From Acetothermia bacterium 64_32 (lineage in GTDB: Bacteria > Bipolaricaulota > Bipolaricaulia > Bipolaricaulales > Bipolaricaulaceae), in contig LGFI01000013.1 in the NCBI GenBank assembly GCA_001508155.1, positions 1-56,722 of the forward strand: a DNA stretch of 56,722 bases. Reading direction: 5' to 3'. The notes under the pieces were generated by a model. The model did no database searches, was not told the origin of the DNA, and was given only the letters and a program-made list of their open reading frames with translations. The translations under genes were made by a program, and so were the position numbers. Numbering within the stretch: position 1 is the stretch's first letter; every line of letters begins with the position of its first letter. This document shows, piece after piece, positions 8,586 to 15,560 of the stretch.

Positions 8586-8614
8586 ATTTTACGGATCGAA
8601 AGGCGTGATCGCAA
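8586..8614 (-). promoter_or_regulatory. Promoter for gyrA-tyrS-dnaX-ybaB-recR
   Basis: Read on the minus strand, TTGCGA (8614-8609), a 17-base spacer and TAAAAT (8591-8586) precede gyrA by about 20 bases. No other promoter is evident in the short gaps inside the operon. Confidence 0.6.
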
Positions 8615-8663
8615 GGAATTCGTTGTTTGAAGGAGGTTTTCCCGCGGCGTACCATGGGCCGGG

Positions 8664-10319
8664 ATGCGGAGGCGAGGGTTCATCTGGGTGCTGGGGGGCC
8701 TCGCCTTGGGGCTCGGGATCGCCCTTCTGATCGGGGTGCTTTTGTTCTGGGCATGGCCGGCTTATCGCCAGGCGAAAAGCCCCCTGGGGAGCGTGGCCTC
8801 AGGCCCCATCGTGCTGCGGTACCTGAAGGAAAGCCCGGTAGCGGCCCGGGCCCAGGAGCTGGCGCCCCGCCTGGGGGAGGAATGGCAGCGGATAGTCGAG
8901 CTCTTGGATATCCCGCAGGAGGTCCTCCCCCAGAGGATCTATGTGTACCTGTATGCGGAGGCGGGGGAGCTTCCGGCGGCCTTCTCCGCCCGGTCAGAGG
9001 AGGAGGCCACGCCCATTGCGGTGGTGGACCTGCCCGTGGACCGGCCGGTGGCGGGGACGTTTTGTCGGTTGGCGTGTTCCCTCGCCTACGGGAGGCCGGG
9101 AAACCTGGTCCTGCCCCGGGGGCTGGTCCTGTACCTGGATGCCCCCAACGTCCTGTGGGCGGCCGAGGCCGCCATCTCCGGCCTCTGGCAAAACTGGGAG
9201 CTCCTGTTCCGCCTCCCCGACCAGCTCCTCCCCCAAGACCCCTGGGAGGAGCTCTTCTTCCAGGTGGACGCCCCCTGGACAGGGGCTACCCCCACGCTTG
9301 AGAGCCTGCGCTGGCTCCTTGCGGCCAGCTCCGAACAACCTCGAGGGGGGTGGGGTTGGGAGGCGGTGGCCGCGGCCTTCGCCGGCTTTGTGCTGGAGCG
9401 CTATGGTGGTGCAGGGGTCAGGGCGTTTTGGCTGGCCTCCGGGTGGGAGGGAGGGGCACGGGCCCTGGGGGTCCCCCCCGAGGACTTCGCCGCCCACTGG
9501 GAAGGGCAGGTGGCCGGGGCGCTCGCCGAAGCTCGGTCCAATCCGATAATCCAGGCCAAGGCGGCCCTGTACTCCGGCAGGCCCAGCCAAGCGCTCGCCC
9601 TCCTTTCCGGGGTACAGGGCCCGGAGGCCGCCGGACTCCGCGCCCAGGCCTACATCGCCCTGGGGAGGCCGGAGCAGGCGCTCGCCTTTCTCCCTGAGAT
9701 AGCCACGCTGGAAGACCTGAGTCCCCTTGAGGCCGGCCACCTGCTCCTCCTAGCGGAGGGACCCGGTTGGGAAGAAGAGCTTACCCGGGCAGAAGGCGCT
9801 TTTTCCCGGGCCGTTGCCTTCTGGGGGCTCCCCGGAGAGGCCCTGCCGGAGAGGGTGACCCTCTATGTAACCAATGCCCCGCCCCCCGTGGACCTCCCCT
9901 GGGGGGTGATCTGGACCACCCCGGAAAAGGCCAGGCTACCGGAGGCGGTGGTTCGGTTCGTACACCGCTCCGTTTCCCCGTTGGGGATGCCCCAGTTTGA
10001 CACCCTAACCGAAGGCCTAACGCTGGTTCTGGCCTATCCGGAACGGGACTTCCGCCGGGAAGCCGCTGAGGTGGTGGATAAAGGCCGCTGGGTCCCGATA
10101 AGCCAATCCCTGTTTGATACCTACCCCAGGCAGCTGGCGGAGGCGGAGGCCGGCGCCCTGGCGGCTTTCCTTTTGGAAAGCTATGGGGCCGAGGCCGTGC
10201 ATGGGCTTTGGCATGCCCTGCTGGAAGGGCTCAGCCCCTACAGCGCGGCCAGCCGGGTCCTTGGGGTGGGGCTGGAAGAGCTGGACGAGGCGCTGGTGGC
10301 CTGGGCAAGCGGGACCTAA
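8664..10319 (+). CDS. Membrane-anchored protein with tandem degenerate peptidase-MA-like halves
   Basis: A 551-residue protein. Residues 8-32 are one hydrophobic segment, so the rest is probably outside the cytoplasm. It contains two similar halves, each ending in a helical block: FAGFVLERYGGAGVRAFWLA followed by ALGVPPEDFAAHWEG, and AAFLLESYGAEAVHGLWHAL followed by LGVGLEELDEALVAW. These resemble the tail of peptidase-MA gluzincins. Where those enzymes have HExxH and a downstream (N)EG(L/F)AEY, this protein has CRLACSLAYG and LPRGLVLYL in half one, and VHRSVSPLG and LTEGLTLVL in half two, so zinc binding seems lost. TPR-like sequence (AALYSGRPSQALALL) joins the halves. The function is unknown. 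The only in-frame start is the ATG at 8664; it has no obvious ribosome binding site. It overlaps the convergent permease by four bases. Confidence 0.75.
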   Translation: MRRRGFIWVLGGLALGLGIALLIGVLLFWAWPAYRQAKSPLGSVASGPIVLRYLKESPVAARAQELAPRLGEEWQRIVELLDIPQEVLPQRIYVYLYAEAGELPAAFSARSEEEATPIAVVDLPVDRPVAGTFCRLACSLAYGRPGNLVLPRGLVLYLDAPNVLWAAEAAISGLWQNWELLFRLPDQLLPQDPWEELFFQVDAPWTGATPTLESLRWLLAASSEQPRGGWGWEAVAAAFAGFVLERYGGAGVRAFWLASGWEGGARALGVPPEDFAAHWEGQVAGALAEARSNPIIQAKAALYSGRPSQALALLSGVQGPEAAGLRAQAYIALGRPEQALAFLPEIATLEDLSPLEAGHLLLLAEGPGWEEELTRAEGAFSRAVAFWGLPGEALPERVTLYVTNAPPPVDLPWGVIWTTPEKARLPEAVVRFVHRSVSPLGMPQFDTLTEGLTLVLAYPERDFRREAAEVVDKGRWVPISQSLFDTYPRQLAEAEAGALAAFLLESYGAEAVHGLWHALLEGLSPYSAASRVLGVGLEELDEALVAWASGT

Positions 10320-11434
10320 ACCACCCGGAAGGGGTCGAACGCATCCCGGAGGGCATCGCCCAGGAAGTTGAAGGCCAGCACCGTGACGGTGATGAATATC
10401 CCAGGGATTAGGAGCCAAGGATAGTTTTGTATAGTGGCGGCGTTGTTGGCCTTGGAGAGCAGTAGTCCCCAGGAGACCATGGGCTCGTGGATGCCTATCC
10501 CCAGGAAGCTGAGGCCGCTTTCCCCCAGGATGGCCCCGGGGATGGACAAGGTGGCGGCAACGATCAGGTATGAGGTCAGGTTGGGGATGATGTGGCGGCC
10601 GATGATCCTCAGGTCGCGGGCCCCGATGGCCCGGGCGGCCTCGGTGAAGTCCATGGAGCGGATCGCCAGCACCTGCCCCCGCACCACCCGGGCCATCCCG
10701 GCCCACCCCACCCCCGCCATGATGGCCACGATCCCGAAGAAACGCATGGTGGGGCTCCAGCCCTTGGGAAGGGCAAGCCCCAAGGAAAGCCAAAGCGGAA
10801 GCCGCGGGAACGACATGATCACCTCGAAGGCCCGCTGCAGGAACATGTCCACGGCACGCCCGTAAAAGCCCGAGATCCCCCCAAAAAGAAGCGCAAGCGG
10901 GAACGATAGGGCCACCACAAACGGCCCCACGATGAGCGACACCCGCGTCCCCATGACCACCCGGGAGAAGAGATCCCTCCCCATCTCGTCCGTCCCGAAC
11001 AGGAACAAGGTCGCCCCCTCATCCACCCCGAACAGGTGGACGTCGGTGGGGATAAGCCCGAAAAGCTTATATTCGTTACCCCTCACAAAAAACTTGATGT
11101 AGTATTTTTCCGAACGATCCTCGAAGTACTCCCACTTAAAGGTGCTAGTGTTGAGCCGGCGGACGGTCTTGTAGACGAAGGGGCGGGTGAGGCGGCCGTT
11201 TTCGTCGAAGATGTGGATCTTGGTTGGGGGGGCGTAGGTGAGGGAGCGGAACTGCTGGGTATGGGGGTAAGGGGAGACGAACTCGGCGAAGATCAGTACG
11301 AGGAAGAGGAGGGCGATGATCACGCCCCCGACGTGTCCTACCTTGTGCCGGCGGAACCGCCGCCAGGCGAGCCTCCACAGGCTGATCCCCAGCTCTTCCT
11401 CCGGCGGCCCCTGTTTCCTCTTAAAAGGCCACAT
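10316..11434 (-). CDS. Oligopeptide-type ABC transporter permease (DppC/OppC family)
   Basis: A 372-residue inner-membrane permease. It has the OppC N-terminal segment (RLAWRRFRRHKVGHVGGVII), then an extracytoplasmic insertion of about 100 residues after the first helix (YAPPTKIHIF to LFGTDEMGRDLFSRV). The core BPD_transp_1 domain follows, with the EAA-like loop (FTEAARAIGARDLRIIGRHI) that contacts the ATPase. It pairs with the upstream DppB-type permease, three bases away. No ATPase gene is in this cluster, so the energising subunits must be shared; those of the cellobiose-type importer at 34.6-36.5 kb are candidates. Confidence 0.9.
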   Translation of the reverse strand: MWPFKRKQGPPEEELGISLWRLAWRRFRRHKVGHVGGVIIALLFLVLIFAEFVSPYPHTQQFRSLTYAPPTKIHIFDENGRLTRPFVYKTVRRLNTSTFKWEYFEDRSEKYYIKFFVRGNEYKLFGLIPTDVHLFGVDEGATLFLFGTDEMGRDLFSRVVMGTRVSLIVGPFVVALSFPLALLFGGISGFYGRAVDMFLQRAFEVIMSFPRLPLWLSLGLALPKGWSPTMRFFGIVAIMAGVGWAGMARVVRGQVLAIRSMDFTEAARAIGARDLRIIGRHIIPNLTSYLIVAATLSIPGAILGESGLSFLGIGIHEPMVSWGLLLSKANNAATIQNYPWLLIPGIFITVTVLAFNFLGDALRDAFDPFRVV

Positions 11435-11437
11435 GGC

Positions 11438-12427
11438 TCAGTCGTACCGGATCCTGGGGTCCACCCAAGCGAGCATGAGATCCCCAAGCAAGTTCCCCAC
11501 CATGAGGAGGAACGCGAAGAAAAGGAGCCCTGACATCACCACGTACTCGTCCTGCCTTTGCAGGGCGTTCCAGAAGGCCCGTTCCACCGAGGGCACCCCC
11601 AAGATTATGGCTGTGAAAAACGCCCCCTCAAACAGGGTGGGGAGGGACATCCCCAGCATGGTTATGAGGGGGTTGATGGCGTTCCTCACCGCGTGCTTCC
11701 AAATCACCACCCGCTCGGAAAGCCCCTTCGCCCGCGCGGTGAGCACGTATTGCTGCCCCAGGGTATCGAGGAGCTGGCCCCGCATGTAACGGATCAGGCT
11801 CGCCATGTTCGACGTCCCCACCACCACGATGATGGGCCAAAGATGCCACATGAAGTTAACGAACTTGCCCCAGCTCCAGGGGGCGTTGATGTACTGGACG
11901 TCGAAAAGCCCGCCCACCCCCAGGCCCAAAGCCCCCACGTTCAAAACGGCCACCAAGAGCCAGATGATCACCAGGGCTAGGAAGAAGTTGGGGATGGAAA
12001 GCCCCAAGAACCCGAAAAACGTGAGGACGTAGTCCCCCACCGAGTACTGGCGGATGGCCGAATAGATGCCGATGGGGATGGCGAGCACCCAGGTGAAAAC
12101 CAGCGTCCCAAAGGACATCATGAGGGTCCAAGAAAGCCGCCCCCGAAACAGGGCATCGAAGGCGGGCTGGCTTGTCTCCATGGAATAGCCGAAATCGCCA
12201 CGGGTGATGATCCCTGTGATCCACTTCCAGTACCGCACGTACCAGGGTTTATCCAGGCCATATCGGGCTTCCAAGGTGGCGATGGTCTCCTTGCTGAACC
12301 GGGGGTTGAGCTTGAAGGCGGTGGTGAAGTTTCCGGGCATGAGCTGGATGATGGCAAAGCTCACCAGGGACACGATTATCAGGGTGGGGATCATGTAGAG
12401 GAAGCGCCGAACGATGAAGCTCAGCAT
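11438..12427 (-). CDS. Oligopeptide-type ABC transporter permease (DppB/OppB family)
   Basis: A 329-residue permease. MLSFIVRRFLYMIPTLIIVS is the typical DppB N-terminal helix, followed by the MPG segment (IQLMPGNFTTAF), six predicted membrane helices and the cytoplasmic loop YVLTARAKGLSERVVIWKHA. The ATG at 12427 is chosen because it gives the family N-terminus; the open frame continues 39 codons upstream through a hairpin and is probably not translated. A strong stem-loop lies just upstream, separating it from the binding-protein gene. Confidence 0.9.
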   Translation of the reverse strand: MLSFIVRRFLYMIPTLIIVSLVSFAIIQLMPGNFTTAFKLNPRFSKETIATLEARYGLDKPWYVRYWKWITGIITRGDFGYSMETSQPAFDALFRGRLSWTLMMSFGTLVFTWVLAIPIGIYSAIRQYSVGDYVLTFFGFLGLSIPNFFLALVIIWLLVAVLNVGALGLGVGGLFDVQYINAPWSWGKFVNFMWHLWPIIVVVGTSNMASLIRYMRGQLLDTLGQQYVLTARAKGLSERVVIWKHAVRNAINPLITMLGMSLPTLFEGAFFTAIILGVPSVERAFWNALQRQDEYVVMSGLLFFAFLLMVGNLLGDLMLAWVDPRIRYD

Positions 12428-12450
12428 GGCCTTAGGAGTATACAAAAAGG

Positions 12451-12480
12451 AAGGGGGCAGCGGCAAGCGCTGCCCCCCTT
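12451..12480 (-). terminator. Stem-loop between binding-protein and permease genes (attenuator)
   Basis: GGGGGCAGCG pairs with CGCTGCCCCC around a short GCAAG-type loop. On the minus strand it is followed by CCTTCCTTTTTG, a T-rich stretch. It probably stops part of the transcription leaving the binding-protein gene, or protects that 3' end, so that more binding protein than permease is made. The same arrangement occurs at 32700-32731. Confidence 0.65.
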
Positions 12481-12498
12481 TGCGATCGGAAGGCCGAC

Positions 12499-14280
12499 TT
12501 AGCCCTCCACCCGATTCCCCACCATGTTGGGGTTCTCCTTCCACAATACCTCGGAGAACGCCAGTGAGGCAGGAAGGCCACCAGAGATAGGTCCGAACTC
12601 TGCGGTATTCTTTAAGTTATTGTACCACGCGCCTCGATAGACTAGGTTTACAGTGTAGATGAGATCGAGATTTTCGGAGAACAGCTTCTGGAACTCGGCG
12701 TAGTACCCGTAGGCCTCATCGAAGTCGTACGTCTTGACCCCCAGGTCGAAGAGCTCATCGATCCGCTGCTGAACCGGCCTCGGCTCCTCGCAGTCCGAAG
12801 CCCGCCATGTGACGTGTAAGCCACCACAGGAGGTGTAGATGTTGGCCGCAGAATGAGGCTCAACTCCTCCGGTAAACCCTAGGAGGACCGCCTCGTGTTG
12901 GGATCCGAGGAGCTTGGTCACCAGGGCGTTGAAGTTGATGGGGTTGAAGTTGACCTTGATCCCCACCCTGGCACAGTCGTCGGCGAAGATCTGGCAGATC
13001 TGCTCCCGGATGGTGTTCCCAACGTTGGTGTTGAGCTCGAACTCGAAGGTGGTTCCGTCCGGCAGGTCCCGCCAGCCATCCCCATTCCGGTCCACCAGGC
13101 CGATCTGGTCCAGGAGCTCCGCTGCCTTAGCTGGGTCGTACTCGTAGCGGGCCACGTCGCCGTAGTAGAACGGAGAGAGCATGGAAACCGGGCTCCACTG
13201 GGGGACGGCCAAGCCCAAGTACACGTTGTCGATGATGGACTGCTTGTCGACGAGGTGGGCCATGGCCCGGCGGAACTCCACCATGCGGAAGTACTCCTTG
13301 AGCTTCTCGTTGGGGCAGTCCTGGTTGAACACGATCCAGGTGGTCCCGAACATGGGCTTGGTGGGGTCGATCCGGACCTCGAACCCCTTCTGCTCGGCCT
13401 CGGCGATCAAGGTGGCCAGGTCCTCGGGGCGGGGCCTATATACGTCCAGCTCCCCGTTGCGGAACTTGAGCATCTCCGCGTCCGCGCCGCCGACGATTAC
13501 GAACTTGATCCCATCAAGGTAAGGGAGGCGGTTCCCCTCGGGGTCTACCTTCCAGTAGTAGGGGTTCCTCTCCAGGACCACCAGCTGATCCGGGATGAAC
13601 TCCTTGAGCACGAACGGCCCCATCCCCACGATCTCCTCGGGCGGGGTGTCCACGCCCCACACGGAGTTAAGCGCCTCGGGATCGGCATCGGGGTTGTACA
13701 CCCGGGAAAGATCCTTCAGCTTGTGTGCAGGATAGATAGCGCCACCGATCTGCCTGAGGAACGGCCGGAATGGGGCCGCCAAGGTGAATTTGACGGTGTA
13801 GTCATCAACCTTCTCACAGGTGGGGAGCTTCCCTTCCACCAGGAGCACATCCCGATAGTCGGTGCGCACGTCCTCGTTGAAGATCACCCCGTTGAAGGTG
13901 AACACCACGTCCTCGGCGGTGAACGGCTCGCCGTCGGACCACTTCAGCCCCTGGCGGAGGTGGAAGGTGATGGTGAGGCCGTCCTCGGAGATCTCCCAGG
14001 ACTTGGCCAGCCCCGGCTCCACCTTAAAGGTCACCGGGTTTTCCTCGGTGAGTCCCGCGTGAATCAAAGAAGTGACATCGGTGGAGCTCGTCTCCTGGGC
14101 GATGTGATGGTTGAACGTCTTGGGGTTGTCCCAGGTACCCACCACGAGATACCCCCCGTACTTCCCCACCGAAAGATTGGCCCAGTCGCCCTCGCCAAAC
14201 GGCACAACCTTATACTCCTGAGCCAGAGCGCCAAGGCCGACCAGCGCCAAGGCCCCCAAAATCGTAAAGATCCTCCTCAT
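12499..14280 (-). CDS. Oligopeptide-type ABC transporter substrate-binding protein (SBP_bac_5)
   Basis: A 593-residue exported protein. A Sec-type signal peptide (MRRIFTILGALALVGLGALA) ends near residue 20-21. The mature part has SBP_bac_5 features: LTITFHLRQGLKWSDGEPFT followed by AEDVVFTF, ALAHLVD-type AMAHLVDKQSIIDNVYLG, and a long C-terminal lobe. The family binds peptides or oligosaccharides; the ligand here cannot be read from the sequence. The ATG at 14280 lies eight bases after AGGAGG; a GTG nine bases upstream overlaps that site and is less likely. It follows the HEAT-repeat lipoprotein gene by 24 bases. Confidence 0.9.
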   Translation of the reverse strand: MRRIFTILGALALVGLGALAQEYKVVPFGEGDWANLSVGKYGGYLVVGTWDNPKTFNHHIAQETSSTDVTSLIHAGLTEENPVTFKVEPGLAKSWEISEDGLTITFHLRQGLKWSDGEPFTAEDVVFTFNGVIFNEDVRTDYRDVLLVEGKLPTCEKVDDYTVKFTLAAPFRPFLRQIGGAIYPAHKLKDLSRVYNPDADPEALNSVWGVDTPPEEIVGMGPFVLKEFIPDQLVVLERNPYYWKVDPEGNRLPYLDGIKFVIVGGADAEMLKFRNGELDVYRPRPEDLATLIAEAEQKGFEVRIDPTKPMFGTTWIVFNQDCPNEKLKEYFRMVEFRRAMAHLVDKQSIIDNVYLGLAVPQWSPVSMLSPFYYGDVARYEYDPAKAAELLDQIGLVDRNGDGWRDLPDGTTFEFELNTNVGNTIREQICQIFADDCARVGIKVNFNPINFNALVTKLLGSQHEAVLLGFTGGVEPHSAANIYTSCGGLHVTWRASDCEEPRPVQQRIDELFDLGVKTYDFDEAYGYYAEFQKLFSENLDLIYTVNLVYRGAWYNNLKNTAEFGPISGGLPASLAFSEVLWKENPNMVGNRVEG

Positions 14281-14304
14281 TTGCGTCACCTCCTAAGAAC
14301 AAGC

Positions 14305-15099
14305 TCACAGCCCGGCTGTCCAGCGTGCGGCCAGCGCCCGGATGTAGGCCTCCTTGTACTCCTCGGTGAAGGCCTCGTTGAGGTAGAAGGACGTCACCTT
14401 CCTCAAAAGCTCCGCCTCCGAGAGGTCGGATCGGATGAGAAGGGTGGACAAGGCCTGGGAAGCGGCATACCGGAGGTACTCGTTCTCCCCGTTTTGAGCC
14501 TGGTCCTCGAGCTCCTCTTGCGACCTGGCGGTGGTGGGCGGGAAGAGGTAATTCCCCGCCAGGAGCTCAGCCGCCGCCTTCCGGTAGCCGTCGGAGTTCG
14601 CGTCGTCAAGGCAGATGGCCTCAAGATCGGCGGGCTTGAATTTGCCGCGGTTCTTGAAGAAGTACGCCTTTGCCCCCGCATAGCGGGCCTCAAAGGTGCG
14701 CCCCAGGGTGTAAAGCGTCTCCAGGGTGGAGTCCTCTTTTCCGATGAGGAACTCCAAAAGCGCGTCCACCGCCGCCGCCCGTAGCGCGGCTGGCTGGTCC
14801 GGATCGTTGACGAGCTCGATCAGGTCCCGATAGGTATTGTCCTTCCCGATCCAAAGGCGGGAAAGCGCAAGGGTAGCCGCCCTCCTTATGGCCTCGGTGG
14901 CCCCACCAGTGGCCAGTTCCCTAAGCTCAGCCTCCGTCTTGTTCGCGGCGTAATAGTCCACCAGCGCCAGCCCGGCGGCCAGCCGGACCTCGGGGATGAC
15001 GTCCTTGGTGGCGATCTCCTCAAGGCGGGTGGCGCTCGTGGCCGCAAGCCCGCAAGCCCCAAGCAGCAAAACCACCAAACACCCTATCGTTCTCTTCAT
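14305..15099 (-). CDS. HEAT-repeat exported lipoprotein, first gene of the importer operon
   Basis: A 264-residue protein. The N-terminus has a signal sequence with a lipobox-like LLGAC (Cys at residue 16). The rest is helical repeats of about 30-45 residues, such as EVRLAAGLALVDYYAANKTE, EAIRRAATLALSRLWIGKDN and PAALRAAAVDALLEFL, typical of HEAT/PBS repeats used for protein binding. AGGAGGG precedes the ATG. I do not know a named family. Its place at the head of a binding protein-permease operon suggests an accessory role outside the membrane, but no direct evidence of function is visible. Confidence 0.7.
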   Translation of the reverse strand: MKRTIGCLVVLLLGACGLAATSATRLEEIATKDVIPEVRLAAGLALVDYYAANKTEAELRELATGGATEAIRRAATLALSRLWIGKDNTYRDLIELVNDPDQPAALRAAAVDALLEFLIGKEDSTLETLYTLGRTFEARYAGAKAYFFKNRGKFKPADLEAICLDDANSDGYRKAAAELLAGNYLFPPTTARSQEELEDQAQNGENEYLRYAASQALSTLLIRSDLSEAELLRKVTSFYLNEAFTEEYKEAYIRALAARWTAGL

Positions 15100-15146
15100 A
15101 CATGCCCTCCTTTTAAAAAGGCCACGCTACTCAACCCTATCCCCAT
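15096..15146 (-). CDS. Possible leader peptide upstream of the HEAT-repeat gene
   Basis: A 16-codon frame (MGIGLSSVAFLKGGHV) ends in a TGA that overlaps the ATG of the next gene in an ATGA arrangement. Its coding sequence contains the ribosome binding site of that gene. A perfect AAAGGAGGTGAT lies 18-29 bases upstream, farther than usual. It may serve translational coupling, or may not be translated at all. Confidence 0.25.
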   Translation of the reverse strand: MGIGLSSVAFLKGGHV

Positions 15147-15183
15147 AGCCTGCTATCTTGAAAAATCACCTCCTTTCGCACTT

Positions 15184-15213
15184 AGTGTAGCTAGGGCATG
15201 GGTGGCTTGTCAA
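15184..15213 (-). promoter_or_regulatory. Promoter of the HEAT lipoprotein-importer operon
   Basis: On the minus strand, TTGACA (15213-15208), an 18-base spacer and TACACT (15189-15184). Transcription would begin near 15177, placing the AAAGGAGGTGAT at 15176-15165 at the very 5' end of the mRNA. Confidence 0.6.
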
Positions 15214-15217
15214 TACG

Positions 15218-15247
15218 TTGACTTGGCCGGTCCAAGGGCGATATAAT
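15218..15247 (+). promoter_or_regulatory. Promoter of spoVS-argS-ftsY, back to back with the importer promoter
   Basis: TTGACT (15218-15223), an 18-base spacer and a perfect TATAAT (15242-15247). Its -35 box is four bases from the -35 box of the opposite promoter, and together they form the inverted repeat GTCAA-TACG-TTGAC. A shared activator or repressor could act on both sides. Confidence 0.7.
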
Positions 15248-15298
15248 CGTTCTGCCGACGCAGAAAATGCCCTAGAAGGGCCGAAAAGGAGGCCGCAG

Positions 15299-15559
15299 AT
15301 GGAGATCCTCAAGGTCGCGTCCAGTTCCAATCCCAATGCGGTGGCCGGCGCCATCGCCGGTGCCCTGGAAAACGACGGGATAGTGGAAGCCCACGCCATC
15401 GGGGCCGGGGCCGTAAACCAAGCGGTAAAGGCCATCGCCATCGCCCGCCGGCTGGTGGAACGGGAGGGAGAGGCCGAGATCAAGGTGGTGCCGGGGTTCA
15501 TCGACGTGGAGATCGGAGGCGAGGTCAAGACCGGCGTCCGTTTCGTGATCGAAAAGTAG
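15299..15559 (+). CDS. spoVS: Stage V sporulation protein S homologue (SpoVS, Alba-like fold)
   Basis: An 86-residue protein matching SpoVS along its length: MEILKVASSSNPNAVAGAIA, then AIGAGAVNQAVKAIAIARRL and a strand-rich end (IKVVPGFIDVEI). SpoVS is needed for late spore development in Bacillus but also occurs widely in non-sporulating bacteria, including Thermus and Thermotoga relatives, where it is thought to bind nucleic acid. AAAGGAGG lies seven bases before the ATG at 15299. It is followed after one base by argS and shares its promoter. No other sporulation gene is in the window. Confidence 0.92.
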   Translation: MEILKVASSSNPNAVAGAIAGALENDGIVEAHAIGAGAVNQAVKAIAIARRLVEREGEAEIKVVPGFIDVEIGGEVKTGVRFVIEK

Positions 15560-15560
15560 C

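Noticed and set aside
15161-15180. Plus-strand sequence identical to the 3' tail of 16S rRNA (ATCACCTCCTTT)
   Set aside because: No rRNA sequence lies upstream; on the other strand it is simply a perfect Shine-Dalgarno sequence.
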